A stretch of 64,000 bases of DNA from Leptodactylus fallax (GCA_947044405.1 CAMRHE010000169.1:1550501-1614500); one strand, 5' to 3'; counted from the stretch's first letter, positions 8,632-20,806 are shown. Notes: generated by a model not told the origin, from the letters alone. Numbers and translations are program-made.

Positions 8632-10279
8632 CAGTCATATGAAAAAGTTTGGGCACCCCTATTAATCTTAATCATTTTTAGTTCTAAATATTTGGGTGTT
8701 TGCAACAGCCATTTCAATTTGATATATCTAATAACTGATGGACACAGTAATATTTCAGGATTGAAATGAGGTTTATTGTACTAACAGAAAATGTGCAATA
8801 TGCATTAAACCAAAATTTGACCGGTGCAAAAGTATGGGCACCGCAACAGAAAAGTGACATTAATATTTAGTAGATCCTCCTTTTGCAAAAATAACAGCCT
8901 CTAGTCACTTCCTGTAGCTTTTAATCAGTTCCTGGATCCTGGATGAAGGTATTTTTGACCATTCCTCTTTACAAAACAATTCCAGTTCAGTTAAGTTTGA
9001 TGGTTGCCGAGCATGGACAGCCCGCTTCAAATTATCCCACAGATGTTCAATGATATTCAGGTCTGGGGACTGGGATGGCCATTCCAGAACATTGTAATTG
9101 TTCCTCTGCATGAATGCCTGAGTAGATTTGGAGCTGTGTTTTGGATCATTGTCTTGCTGAAATATCCATCCCCGGCGTAACTTCAAATTCGTCACTGATT
9201 CTTGTACATTATTCTCAAGAATCTGCTGATACTGAGTTGAATCCATGCGACCCTCAACTTTAACAAGATTCCCGGTGCCGGCATTGGCCACACAGCCCCA
9301 AAGCATGATGGAACCTCCACCAAATTTTACAGTGGGTAGCAAGTGTTTTTCTTGGAATGCTGTGTTTTTTTGACGCCATGCATAACGCCTTTTTGTATGA
9401 CCAAACAACTCAATCTTTGTTTCATCAGTCCACAGGACCTTCTTCCAAAATGAAGCTGGCTTGTCCAAATGTGCTTTTGCATACATCAGGCGACTCTGTT
9501 TGTGGTGTGCTTTCAGAAACGGCTTCTTTCGCATCACTCTCCCATACAGCTTCTCCTTGTGCAAAGTGTGCTGTATTGTTGACCGATGCACAGTGACACC
9601 ATCTGCAGCAAGATGATGCTGCAGCTCTTTGGAGGTGGTCTGTGGATTGTCCTTGACTGTTCTCACCATTCTTCTTCTCTGCCTTTCTGATATTTTTCTT
9701 GGCCTGCCACTTCTGGGCTTAACAAGAACTGTCCCTGTGGTCTTCCATTTCCTTACTATGTTCCTCACAGTGGAAACTGACAGGTTAAATCTCTGAGACA
9801 ACTTTTTGTATCCTTCCCCAGAACAACTATTTTGAACAATCTTTGTTTTCAGATCATTTGAGAGTTGTTTTGAGGAGCCCATGATGCCACTCTTCAGAGG
9901 AGATTCAAATAGGAGAACAACTTGCAATTGGCCACCTTAAATACCTTTTCTCATGATTGGATACACCTGGCTATGAAGTTCAAAGCTCAGTGAGGTTACA
10001 AAACCAATTTTGTGCTTCAGTAAGTCAGTAAAAAGTAGTTAGGAGTATTCAAATCAATAAAATGATAAGGGTACCCAAATTTTTGCACCGGTCAAATTTT
10101 GGTTTAATGCATATTGCACATTTTCTGTTAGTATAATAAACCTCATTTCAATCCTGAAATATTACTGTGTACATCAGTTATTAGATATATCAAATTGAAA
10201 TGGCTGTTGCAAACACCCAAATATTTAGAACTAAAAATGATTAGATTAATAGGGGTGCCCAAACTTTTTCATATGACTG
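8632..10279 (-). mobile_element. Full-length DD34E Tc1-like transposon, copy A
   Basis: The 1,648-bp element is flanked by TA (8630-8631 and 10280-10281). Termini read CAGTCATATGAAAAAGTTTG. The inverted repeats are about 200 bp (8632-8838 and 10082-10279), nearly identical to each other. The same family is present at 24699-26347 in opposite orientation, almost identical in length (1,649 bp) and sequence. It inserted into a hAT MITE. Confidence 0.95.
8860..9882 (-). pseudogene. Tc1-like transposase copy A, C-terminus cut by nonsense codon
   Basis: Start is taken as the ATG at 9882 (MGSSKQLSND), which matches the usual Tc1 length. The frame is open to a TGA at 8905-8907, 15 codons before the ancestral end at 8860. 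The sister copy has CAA there. N-terminal helix-turn-helix (KKLSQRFNLSVSTVRNIVRK) and the GRPRK motif are present, then the catalytic triad: Asp in LWTDETKIELF, Asp in FQQDNDPKH, Glu in SPDLNIIE, with 34 residues between the last two. Only the tail after SYRK is lost, so residual activity cannot be excluded. About nine residues differ from the sister protein. Confidence 0.9.
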
Positions 10280-10281
10280 TA

Positions 10282-13200
10282 TTTAGTAAGGATCTTTGTG
10301 ACATCAGACGGTCACAAGATATTCTCTAGTGATGTGATTGGGTAGGCGTGTCTTTGCTTGTTAGCACATCCTTCCACAGTTCCACATGAATAAAAGTTGT
10401 CCGTGCTGGAGAGAGAAAGAGAGAGAGACATGACCACAGCATCCAAGGGCTTCCACCATTTTGCCGCCCACCCCGGCTCTCTGCAAACAGGAAATAGCTG
10501 CGAAATCTCTACCGATCACATCCAACTTGCACATAAGCATTTCATTAAAATAGTTGTCCCACTTGTATAATGCCTTTTACTTGGCCCTGCTGATGGTGAA
10601 ATGTCTGGCTTCTGAAATATCTTGCAGTCATGTGTTATTGCTGATGAAAGCTGGGCATCTCCCCTGCAAGAAACAGGTGTAGTACATAGGCAATCTCAAG
10701 TAGGGACCACCCTGTGTGATGTACACATGCCATGCTCATTTCTGCTTCTGATGTAACAATGTGTTATGAAGTGATTGTGCATTTGTTCTGTATATTACTT
10801 CTAGGCCCAGCTGACAATCCTCCAAAGATGGTATCTGCTAACATGGATCAATGGCATGTCAACAGAAAAGTGTAAAACCTCAGCAAATGCATACTACTCC
10901 CTTATGGAAACTGAGAAGGAAAATATTGTACTCATTATGGCATCACTTTTCCAAACAGATTAATAGAGTGGAAGAAGATACAAATGCATTTATCACTAGA
11001 ACCGATCATTACATGTCAGCACTAGTTGACCTTTATATAGATTTCTGGCTATGTACAATGGATCAATATTGAACAGTGTGCTCATTTTAAGGCCACACAT
11101 GCTGATACTTGGAAAATGTTTCCAGAATCAATCTATCTATATTGTAAATCACATATTAATATGTTGCTAAAAAGTATATATTTACTTTAGTTAATAGATA
11201 ATAATAGATAATACATTTCTTTTTGCATCTTCATATTTTATATGCAATTTCAGTATCATATTTCCAGATGCATGTGCGCTATGCATTGTGCTGTGCATGG
11301 GTAATCAAAGGGTTAATATGCCCTGCCATGGTTGAAAACTGTAATTAATACAAAGGGAAATTCACTTTGAAGTGACAGTTCCAGTTTTTTGTATGTCAGG
11401 ATCAAGCTTAGGGTAAGTGACAGCTGTGGGTTTCCTATCGATTATATGGCATCCCTATTTATCTGGACAGAGTAGAAAAAACAGCACCTAATAAATGAGA
11501 CACAGGGAATCCCTCAGTATCCACCTTGTGCTCCTGTTCCCTCACATTGGGAGTGTAGCCATCACCTGTGTACACAGCTCACATCTCTGCTAATAACCAT
11601 ATGTGCCAACTCCATACTGTGCTCACACATTAGTGAAACATCATGTGAAGCCAGTAGAATAAATCCTATATAGATAAATTATACAGTATCCATGCTACAA
11701 GGTGACGGCTGTATTTATGCAGAATCTGCTTTGTCTATATCTCTGTATTTAATGATTCATGTACATAATAGCTTTAAGTGATGCACAATAATGTGCTGAA
11801 ATATTATGGAAATATGTAAGATGCTCAGTAGTCTTACTGCTGATGAGTACTTTTGGGGAGAGCACAAACAGATATATACAGTACTTATAATCTACATTAG
11901 TGTGGGTTTATTCTTTATAAAGAGAGGTATATAAAACTTATAATAATTGTTAATTGATACTTCATAAACAAGCCCTATCTACTCTGAATCTCTAACTAAA
12001 GGGATGATTTCCTGAAGTCCAGTGTGCTGAGAAGCTATATATACCCAGTATTCTAATTCCAATATTTAATGAACTTGATCCAAGTCGTGGCTTTGTAATG
12101 TCTGTTGCATTGTATGGGGTCAATGATATAATTTTCTCTAATTAAAGTGTTTTCCTTTAAGGGAATTTCATTGTGGTGAAGAACTCCTTAGAGAAAAATA
12201 ACCACCATAAAGCTGTGCACCTATTGATCCTCTGTCATCTTATATTAGTGGTATACTTTATGTTTGCCTCAAGTTTAACTCATGGGCGGCTAAGCCTTAG
12301 ATTGGGATGTATTCACTCCTAATAAGTGTACTGCTATTCTTTGGTGTATCTCTATATGTGAAGGAAGACTGAAGGTGCATGAAGCCAGCCAGACTTACCC
12401 TGGAGCACTTTCTTCCCGATCAATACAAGATGCCCTCCTTTCTGATGATTAGAGACGAGAGGTTGACACTTATTATGTGCTGTGTGTCTCTGTCCTTTCA
12501 GTTACTTACCAATACTAAATACATTGGAAGATTTTTCTGTTTGCAGAGAAAAAAAATAAGAGAAACATTTTTCAGTTACAAGGTATTGTCACTTTATAAG
12601 TGCTTTACACTTAAGAATGTCAATGAGAATGATCTTGCACTTAATAATAGATCCTTTAGCCATTTTTTATTATTTTTGAAGCTGCCTCTGCCCCGTCACA
12701 TCTGGACGGTGTTCTCGTCTATAACATATCAGGTGGAAGGACATCAATGCGCCTCCTTCATAGGAGGGCATCTTTAAAAATAATAATGGGGCATAAGTGA
12801 CCACTACTTCTATTACTAAGATGAGGATCATCCCCATTAATATGTATAAGTGTAAATTACTTATAAATTGGCCAACAAATCCTTGTCCAATAAAGACAAC
12901 AGAGACACCAACCTAGGAGAGCCCTTCACAGGGTGATTCACAAATGGCAAGTCACGGCAAAAGTGGGAGTAGATTTTAAAGGTAAGCGACCTTCATAAAA
13001 GGGCACAGTTCCTTATATTAAGACCCCATATAATAATATTAGACCCCATATTATTAATAATTAAAGTAAACAATTGCTCCATCTTTATTTAAACCACTTA
13101 GTGATGACTTTAAATTATTTTTCGCAATACTGAAGATATTATTTATAATCATTTAATAATATAACATTTCTAAAGCATCATTATAATAATTTTTTTCATT

Positions 13201-13430
13201 AGGTATGTTTTTTGTATACCAAGTTTTTTCTTTCCTGAATATGTACTGTATGATATATAGAGAAATCTCTATATATACCAGTCCTTTGTATGCTTAGAAA
13301 ATATATTTTTAAATATGTAAGTATTACAATGTACTGGCCTTTAGAGAGCTCTCTAAATACCAGTACATTATGTAGGCACAGTATAATAGTATTGCAGCTT
13401 GGTATAAGAAAAAACCTCCTAGTAAAACTA
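10282..13430. other. AT-rich stretch without recognised gene
   Basis: Apart from a short GA-rich run near 10410-10428, I see no repeat boundary, RNA gene or convincing exon in these 3.1 kb. A 132-codon frame at 12379-12777 has no recognisable motif, and its composition is like random AT-rich DNA. Confidence 0.55.
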
Positions 13431-13436
13431 ATAGAG

Positions 13437-13485
13437 GTTGTGGCTCAGTGAGTAGAGTAACAGCCTTCAAATCCCTGCAGATACC
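13437..13485 (+). repeat. Possible tRNA-derived SINE fragment
   Basis: The string GGTTGTGGCTCAGTGAGTAG resembles a tRNA head with a Pol III A box (TGGCTCAGTGAG), and TTCAAATCCC downstream resembles a B box. Only about 50 bp can be seen, and no functional tRNA fold was confirmed. Confidence 0.35.
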
Positions 13486-13497
13486 TAATGAAATAAT

Positions 13498-14021
13498 TAG
13501 AGATGAGCGAAGTATTCAAAAATTCGATTCAGCAACTTCGTCGAATTTCGCAATATGATTCTATTCGATCTGAATTAAATTGCAGCGAATTGCGTACCAA
13601 AAACAGCTATTTATTGGCTGCAGAGAGCTGGGGTGGGCGGCAAAAGGGTGGAACCCTTTGGATGCCGCGGTTATGTTTGACCGCTGCATCCAAGTTGTTA
13701 AAACCCCGGATCGGTTATTGAGCAGAGTGTTAGGTGTCAGTTACAGTTAACACCCTGCTCCATAACCAATCAGGGGATTTAACACCTTGGATGCAGCGAT
13801 CAAACATGCCGTGTGCGCTCGTGAAGGGGTTAAAGGGCTGTGACATCACATGGCTGGCTGCTGATTGGCTGCACGCATGGCATTGTGGGTGATCCCACGT
13901 TCCCAGAGTTCCTTGCCCCATGTAGAGCAGCCATTTTGAACTAAATGTGAATCGTTACCACGAAGCGTGAGGAAATTCGGATTTGAATTCCACTTCTGCA
14001 GCTTCAATTCGCTCATCTCTA
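13498..14021. mobile_element. hAT MITE with perfect 8-bp target duplication
   Basis: Termini TAGAGATGAGCGAA (13498) and TTCGCTCATCTCTA (ending 14021) are inverted repeats. GAAATAAT is duplicated exactly at 13490-13497 and 14022-14029. The interior holds a palindromic core around 13715-13775 (GTTATTGAGCAG...CTGCTCCATAAC) and no protein. The TSD length and YARNG-like terminus place it in the hAT superfamily. Confidence 0.9.
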
Positions 14022-14479
14022 GAAATAATGAATAACGTTAAACTCTAAATTGATAGAGGGTCTCCTCCCAACAACCTGAGGTGACGTCACTGTGCAGTGA
14101 ATACTAATGAGCCGGCAGCCAAGTTAAAGAGGCTATTGCTTGGGTGAGCGCACCTCAAAACTGGGAGACTCATGGGAATATCAGGTAAGTTGACATTTCT
14201 GAGACTATATTTTTATTTTGGTATAACAGCTAACATGAATTGATAGTGATGTTTATTCTATTATCCATCGGCTGGTAATAGACTCCATACTATCCATATT
14301 ATGCCACCCTAGACTGGCACTGATGATTTTTTTTTTCCATTGAAAGCATTAGGAACAAGGGTAACCTTTTATCTGTAACTTATATCAGTGATTTACTTTC
14401 AGAATATTTTATTTCAATCTTCTTCCTTTCAGATGACTTCTTGGCAAACGAGAAGAGCTGTAGGTGGGGTAGGTACCTG
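14022..14479. other. Unassigned sequence
   Basis: I recognised nothing beyond low-complexity T runs near 14329-14336. Confidence 0.5.
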
Positions 14480-15120
14480 CCTAGAGTGAATTACACGCTG
14501 TGGAAAAGACCACAGTGGAAACCCAGCACGTTTTCTGCAGCGTTTTTCACTGAAACTCCACAGATTTTTGCTCTGCGGACTTTCTGTTTCTATCATGCCT
14601 AATAGAGATGAGCGAATCGAAGCTGCAGAAGTGGAGTTCAATCCGAATTTCTAGAATTATTTGATTCGCATCGAATCTGAATTTCCTCACGCTTCGTGGT
14701 AAAGATTCGCATTTAGTTCAAAATGGCTGCTGTACATGGGGCAAGGAACTCTGGGAACGTGGGATCACCCACAAAGCCATCTGTACAGCCAATCAGCAGC
14801 CAGCCCTGTGATGTCACATTCTTTTAACCCCTTCACGAGCACACATGGCATGTTTGCTGCATCCAAGGTGTTAAATCCCGATTGGTTATGGAGCAGGGTG
14901 TTAGCTGTAACTGATCCATGATTTTATGTATAGATATCTCTAATACCTATACATAAAACGCCAGCCTTTCCGTAGGTATAATTGACATGCTGTGATTTAC
15001 AAAAATACAACAGATTTTTTTCTGCAATGTGTGGATAGGATTAGCCAGAATCCCAACCATTTTGCAGGTACTGTAATATGCAGCGTTTTTTGCTTGTATT
15101 CGCAACGTGGGGTTCCGGCT
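14480..15120 (-). mobile_element. Harbinger-like MITE split by a hAT MITE
   Basis: Left part (about 14480-14602) matches the family's ...CTCTGCGGACTTTCTG... block. Right part (14951-15120) resumes with ACGCCAGC...TCCGTAGGTATAATTGACATGCTG and ends near CAACGTGGGGTTCCGGC. The orientation matches copies at 17599 and 29894. The two halves are separated by the 340-bp hAT MITE. Outer ends are degraded, so boundaries are approximate. Confidence 0.75.
14603..14942. mobile_element. Shortened hAT MITE nested in a Harbinger-like MITE
   Basis: It begins TAGAGATGAGCGAATCG at 14603 and ends TATCTCTA at 14942. Flanking 8-mers ATGCCTAA (14595-14602) and ATACCTAT (14943-14950) match at six of eight positions, consistent with a decayed target duplication. 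The body corresponds to the right half of the 13498-14021 copy in inverse orientation. The other half is missing. Confidence 0.75.
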
Positions 15121-15196
15121 TTAGGTCGTTTTCTCAATTTGGTTGCATGTACATACAATTACAGCATCACATATTGGTAGCATTTCTTAATGCTTC

Positions 15197-15506
15197 TTAA
15201 AGGGTTTGGACCAAGTTTACAACTTATTACCTATCCACAGGTAATAAGAGTTTCATTCATATGAATGGAGCAGCAGGTTGCACTTCTGCTCCTTTCATCT
15301 CTATACTGCCACAGAGAATCCGTGTACAGCAGTTATCTTCGACAGTCCCATAGATTTGAATAGAGTGGCAGCACGCATGCTCAAATTCCACTCCATTCAT
15401 TTAGGGACACAGGACCCCATTCTCATAATTGGTAGGGTCCCAGATATCGAACCCCCATTGATTAGACTCCTGTGGATAGGTTGTAGACTTTGTCCAACCA
15501 CTTTAG
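15197..15506. mobile_element. TTAA MITE
   Basis: The left end TTAAAGGGTTTGGACC (15197) mirrors GTCCAACCACTTTAG at the right, where the target has become TTAG (15503-15506). The interior includes inverted blocks around CACTCCATTCAT and ATGAATGGAGCAGC. It encodes no protein. Confidence 0.7.
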
Positions 15507-15579
15507 GGTTGTCATACATAGATTTTGCATGGTGTTTTCCAGTTGTCAGTTCACAGATCTTGGAAAATTATTTTGTGCG

Positions 15580-16020
15580 TACAAGTGAATAAAACAAACT
15601 TTGGAATATATCATGCATATTTGTAACATATAAGAAATATGTTTCCTTCTCCACATATAAGACAAATAAGGAGTTACTTTCTACATAGAAAAATCTATGG
15701 AGGAAGAGGAGGTTGCTGAAAAAGACACAGAAATAGCTGCAGCTGCTAAACTACATTGTGAGTTAGGGATCTTTTAACATTGCCTTGTTTGAAGATAAGA
15801 CTCTACCAGTGCAGAGAATGAGGTAATAAATCAATTAACTAATTGACAGCAGCCTCCTCTTCCCCCTTCCCTTCTCCATAGACTTGTGTGCAAAGTGAAT
15901 ACAGAAACAGACTCTTTATACAGAGAAGGAAACAGATTTCATATTTGATAAGATATATTACAAAGTTTCGTACATTCACACATAATATTCATTTTTTTTA
16001 TAAATGGAGGCACACTTTAA
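15580..16020. repeat. Diverged TTAA-family repeat, right end preserved
   Basis: The blocks AAGACTCTACCAGTGCAGAGAATGAGG (interrupted) and CTCTTTATACAGAG...GATAAGATATATTACAAAG match the element split at 3660-4089. The right terminus reads AATGGAGGCACACTTTAA with TTAA at 16017-16020. The left end is unclear. Confidence 0.6.
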
Positions 16021-17598
16021 GGGTTCTGTACAGGTGGGAGTGTTGAGTAGTTCAGTCTCTTTATACAGTTGCACTATTGCATAATGTGTGGACATCATTC
16101 ACATGAATTACTGCATTAGACTGGAAAATGCTGTCATTGACAATACAGAGAAACAAATTACATGACTAGCAGCAAATTGGAAACACCCTAATGTAAAATA
16201 TATGTAAGAAGCTGACAAAGAACAGCTCCCTTCAATCACCGTTGGCAAAACACAGAAGGACATTTCTAAATTTGCATAAACTTAAGGTATATCAGGTGTC
16301 TTTGTCCTATACATCTGAACACCACTACCGATGAGGCCACACTTGCATTACTAATCTGTCATCATTTATAATACTGTCAGTGTAAGACTTCAAAGAAGCG
16401 AAGGCAAATATATGAATATTTACCTTTACTGGTGAGCACAATCCAGGGACCAAACATCCATCTAGATTAGGTTCTTCCCTATGACATGTTCTTTGCTTAT
16501 TTCTCAGTGATGCTTGTTGCATTTTTGCATGCAACATTTTCAATGTATTTTCAATTTTTTTCTGCCCAATATGCTAATTTTCATGTTTTCTATTTCCAGC
16601 ACATTCAGCAATTTCACTTTACTTGCAATTAAGCAAAGCAGAAAATATACTTTTCACATTGATTGCACGTTTCATCTGCAAAATTCATCTATGTCTCCAA
16701 TCTTCCTGGAGAAAACCTTTTAAATACTCTTACTACTACTACTACGGCTTCATGCACATGGCTAAGTGTGCAGCCCAAGGATGTTCCGATGCTCTTTCAA
16801 TATTTTAGAGTACCTGCTCTATAAATATTGGAACTACTACTGCTATTATTACTTCTACTTATTATTATTTAAAATATTTTTCAATTAATTAAATGAAATC
16901 AAATGCTTTTTTGCTGAAGATAGGGAAGAACACCGAGGAAGACAAACGGGGAATCATGTGAAGAAAACAGTTCAAATGCATCTGTGAAAAGGTATTAAAG
17001 GCGTTATCCCACAAAACATGTAATATCTCCTTACAGATGTCACCAAAATAAAGTTAACATTGACTTTACTTAAAATACATTACCTTGGTCTTCTTGGTCA
17101 AAATCTTTCCAGTGTTATGGTGGATGAAAGGTCATGGTGGTTAACTGTGCTATTTTGTTTCACTTGGTCAAAGGTTTGACACAAACATAGACTTACCATA
17201 CAGTCCACTTGGCACCATATTCCACCTCTGTATTATGGCCTGCAATGACACATGCCACTATTAGCAGTCCAGGGGTGCTGTATTACTATTTGACACAGCA
17301 CATATCAATAATATGATTGTATACATCTACTGGGTTTCTTTTGCTAGCCACTGCTTCCTCGATACTGCAAGCAGCATTTTTCTCTCCCCATTATAGTCTA
17401 TGAGGTCAGCGGATTTCCCAGGTAACCACTTATGCGTATAGGTTTTCGTTCGGAGGGTCCCCAAGCGGACTCCCCCGAACGGAAACCCGAACGCAGATGT
17501 GAACCAGGACTTAGAAGTACTGTCCCGTTTTTATTTTAACTTTAAAGTCAACAATGATGGCCAAAAAAGGAAAGTCTTCTATTTGTATCTGTTATTAA
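16021..17598. other. Mostly unassigned; one TTAA-element fragment
   Basis: A left terminus TTAAAGGCGTTATCCC begins at 16995 and can be followed to about 17290. A short TAC-triplet run lies near 16729-16745. No gene was recognised. Confidence 0.5.
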
Positions 17599-17901
17599 GG
17601 CTAAGGCCCCATGTAGCAGGCCGCAGCAAAAAGCACTGCGGGCAAAACTGCGGCGGCAACGCATCGCGGTTTTTCCCACAGCTCTTTTCACAGAAAGTTC
17701 CTCTGCGGACTTTCTGCTTCTGTTATACCTATAGGGAAACCGCCAGCATTTCCCTAGGTATAATTGACATGCTGCGATTTCCAAAAGAGCAAGGTTTTTG
17801 AAAATCGCTGATTTCTGCTGCACGTATTTTTCCGCTGTGTGTGGATGGGATTCGCTAGAATCCCAATCACTATGCAGTGACGCCATGTGGGGTCCCTGGC
17901 C
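17599..17901 (-). mobile_element. Harbinger-like MITE, copy 2 (TAA target duplication)
   Basis: It starts GGCTAAGGCCCCATG and ends CATGTGGGGTCCCTGGCC, with TAA at 17596-17598 and 17902-17904. The interior is in the opposite orientation to copy 1 and keeps CCTATAGGGAAACCGCC and GTGTGGATGGGATTCGC. It is rich in CpG for this window, so it may be relatively young. Confidence 0.85.
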
Positions 17902-18022
17902 TAAGGCATTTTTAATGTCTTACGTTCTGATCCTCTGATGGAGCAGAATAATGGACATAAAGACAGAGGACCTAAAAACAGACATAGTAGAAATGGTACT
18001 GTACAGTGCACTGTGTTACAGT

Positions 18023-18160
18023 ATATAGGGTAAGGCTAGTAGTGCTGTGCCCAGATACGCAGGATGAAAGTAGTAGTAGTACTGTGCCCATATGTGCAAG
18101 ATAAGGGTAGTAGTACTGTGCAGTGCCCATATGTGCATGAATAGAGTAGTGGTATGGCAT
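18023..18160. repeat. Short degenerate tandem repeat, about 37 bp
   Basis: Three to four imperfect units share AGTAGT(A/G)CTGTGCCCA and a following GATA(C/A)GCA or TATGTGCA block. Unit length varies because of small indels. Confidence 0.7.
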
Positions 18161-18184
18161 TGGTCCACTATGCACAGAATCACC

Positions 18185-18300
18185 TTGGAACATTCCTGTA
18201 CATGTTGTATTTGTATTTGTATCTGCTTATCTTATCTTTGCTGCTGTAACACACTGAATTTCCCCACTGTGGGACTATTAAAGGACTATTATTATTAGAG
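18185..18300 (+). repeat. LINE/SINE-like 3' tail
   Basis: The stretch ending TGAATTTCCCCACTGTGGGA followed by CTATTAAAGGACTATTATTATTA is the familiar 3' end of vertebrate L2-like non-LTR retroposons, as I recall it. Only the tail is seen. Confidence 0.55.
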
Positions 18301-18804
18301 TAATTGTACAGACACACACACACACAGACAGAAATTCACAAAGACATAAAATTGCAAACTTACCTCACACATGTCCTCTGTCTCCTCTCCGTTGCAGTGC
18401 TGCAAGTTTGAGGACGTTTGGAGGCCCTGCCAAAGGTTATTAACCCTTTCATGCTCAATGATGTAAATATATGTCAGTTTGGTGTAAGGGGAGTGTGGAA
18501 AAGGCTCAGGAGTTGATCCATCTCTATACACAACAGGTGCTGGCTATATAACACAGCCAACACCAGCAGCTAGCAGCTGATTGCGGATGTTAACCTTTTA
18601 GAACCCACAGTAATTTGCGACCATGGCATCTAAACGGCAGTGGTGTGTGGATGCTGCCATATTTCTGCCTAGTAGTCCCTTCCCCAACTGAGCATGAGGG
18701 GGTGGCAATCGGTTTTCATGACACCTGGGAGCCTTTTGAAGGCACATGCACACCTGTCACTACTGAACCTCTATTACACTCTACCTTTGGCTGAATATAA
18801 TAGA

Positions 18805-19070
18805 TATCACAATGCTTACATGTGACATCATGTACAGTGTAAAAAGCAATCATTTGTGTGTGCATTATCCCTGTGCTATGATATCATAGTGGGCATTATC
18901 CCTGTACTGTGACATCACTGTGTATATTATCTCTGTACTGTGACATTTCTGTCTGGAGTATCCCTGTACTGTGACATCACTGTGTTCATTATTCTTGTAC
19001 AATGACATCACTATGTGCATTATGCCATTACTATAACATCACTGTGTGCATCAATCCTCTAATGTGACAT
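18805..19070. repeat. Minisatellite-like tract, about 31-bp unit
   Basis: About eight diverged units follow the pattern CATTATCCCTGTACTGTGAC plus ATCACTGTGT. Units differ by 10-30 percent with small indels, so the array is old. Confidence 0.85.
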
Positions 19071-19117
19071 CACATTGCTTCCACCTTTATCCTGAAGGGA
19101 TATATCAAATGTTTTTA

Positions 19118-19260
19118 TTAAAGATAACGAATCTCAAAAAAGAGGTATAAGAGAAGCTCTTCTAAGAGTTCAATAAAATTTATTGATAAAAGATAAGTAT
19201 ATACAAAGCCATCGGCCTTTTTCAAACCATATGTGGTACTAGAGACAGAGGGGTATGAAA
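19118..19260 (-). repeat. Possible retroposon 3' end
   Basis: On the minus strand the order TTGAAAAAGGCCGATGGC, then TATCAATAAATTTTATTGAA resembles the tail of frog non-LTR or Penelope-like elements. No coding part was recognised next to it. Confidence 0.3.
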
Positions 19261-19451
19261 TACATGAATTGGACACATGACATGGCAAATACTTGGCACA
19301 TAAAATAAGACACCTGAACTGTTTGATTAGTGACAAGTCATATAGAAGGTGCATAGTAAAGTGACTGGTGCAATGCATAGGACAATGATAGCAATATAGT
19401 AAAGAAAGTTCTTGGTTCCCACAAAAACAGGATATCATAAAGGTATATATA

Positions 19452-20804
19452 CAGTGGGGAAATAAAGTATTTAGTCAGCCACCAATTGTGCAAGTTCTCC
19501 CACTTAAAAAGATGAGAGAGGCCTGTAATTGACCTCATAGGTAAACCTCAACTATGAGAGACAAAATGAGAAAACATATCTAGAAAATCACATTGTCTGA
19601 TTTTTTAAGAATTTATTTGCAAATTATGGTGGAAAATAAGTAATTGGTCACCTACAAACAAGCAAGATTTCTGGCTCTCACAGACCTGTAACTTCTTCTT
19701 TAAGAGGCTCCTCTGTCCTCCACTCATTACCTGTAGTAATGGCACCTGTTTGACATTGTTATCAGTATAAAAGACACCTGTCCACAACCTCAAACAGTCA
19801 CGCTCCAAACTCGACTATGGTGAAGACCAAAGAGCTGTGGAAGGACACCAGAAACAAAATTGTAGACCTGCACCAGGCTGGGAAGACTGAATCTGCAATA
19901 GGCAAGCAGCTTGGTGTGAAGAAATCAACTGTGGGAGCAATAATTAGAAAATGGAAGACATACAAGACCACTGATAATCTCCCTCGATCAGGGGCTCCAC
20001 GCAAGATCTCACCCCGTGGGGTCAAAATGATCACAAGAACGGTGACCAAAAATCCCAGAACCACACGGGGGGAACCTAGTGAATGACCTGCAGAAAGCTG
20101 AGACTAACGTAACAAAGGCTACCGTCAGTAACACACTACGCCGCCAGGGACTCAGATTCTGCAGTGCCAGACGTGTCCCCCTGCTTAAGCCAGTACATGA
20201 AAGAATGAATGGGGCCATATATCGTGAGATTTTGAGTGCAAACCTCCTTCCATCAGCAAGGGCATTGAAGATGAAACGTGGCTGTATCTTTCAGCATGAC
20301 AATGATCCCAAGTACACTGCCAGGGCAATGAGGGAGTGGTTTCATAAGAAACATTTCAAGGTCCTGGAGTGGCCTAGCCAGTCTCCAGATCTCAACCCCA
20401 TAGAAAACCTTTGGAGGGAGTTGAAAGTCCATGTTGCCCAGCGACAGCCCCAAAACATCACTGCTCTAGAGGAGATCTGCATGGAGGAATGGGCCAAAAT
20501 ACCAGCAACAGTGTGTGCCAACCTTGTGAAGACTTACAGAAAACGTTTGACCTCTGTCATTGCCAACACAGGATATATAACAAAGTACTGAGATGAACTT
20601 TTGTTATTGACCAAGTACTTATTTTCCACCATAATTTGCAAATAAATTCTTTAAAAATCAGACTGTGATTTTCTGGACTTGTTTTCTCATTTTGTCTCTC
20701 ATAGTTGAGGTCTACCCATGATGTCAATTACAGGCCTCTCTCATCTTTTTAAGTGGAAGAACTTGCACAATTGGTGGCTGACTAAATACTTTTTTTCCCC
20801 ACTG
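19452..20804 (+). mobile_element. Internally deleted Tc1-like transposon
   Basis: TA flanks the element (19450-19451, 20805-20806). Termini are CAGTGGGGAAATAAAGTATT on the left and the inverse, with one extra T in the T run, on the right. The sub-terminal block CAACTATGAGAGACAAAATG is also inverted on the other side, giving arms of about 190 bp. Total length is 1,353 bp, roughly 300 bp shorter than a complete Tc1-type element. The missing part lies in the transposase. Confidence 0.92.
19817..20591 (+). pseudogene. Tc1-like transposase with in-frame deletion and frameshift
   Basis: ATG at 19817 begins [16 protein letters not shown] with a helix-turn-helix ([20 protein letters not shown]) and a GAPRK motif. 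A one-base insertion near 20070-20078 shifts the frame to one that is open to 20591. At about 20193-20200 the coding sequence jumps from LLKPVH directly to ERMNGA, removing the segment that carries the first catalytic Asp and the glycine-rich motif. The second Asp (FQHDNDPKY) and Glu (SPDLNPIE) remain, 34 residues apart. The protein cannot be active. Such a copy could only move with help from a complete relative. Confidence 0.9.
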
Positions 20805-20806
20805 TA

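Noticed and set aside
12379..12777. 132-codon reading frame as a possible gene
   Set aside because: It has no recognisable motif and no signal of splicing or conservation that I can see. Length is compatible with chance in a 64-kb window, and the composition follows the local AT-rich DNA.
13437..13485. A functional tRNA gene
   Set aside because: Only an A-box-like and a poor B-box-like string are present. No complete cloverleaf could be formed, so it is listed only as a possible SINE fragment.
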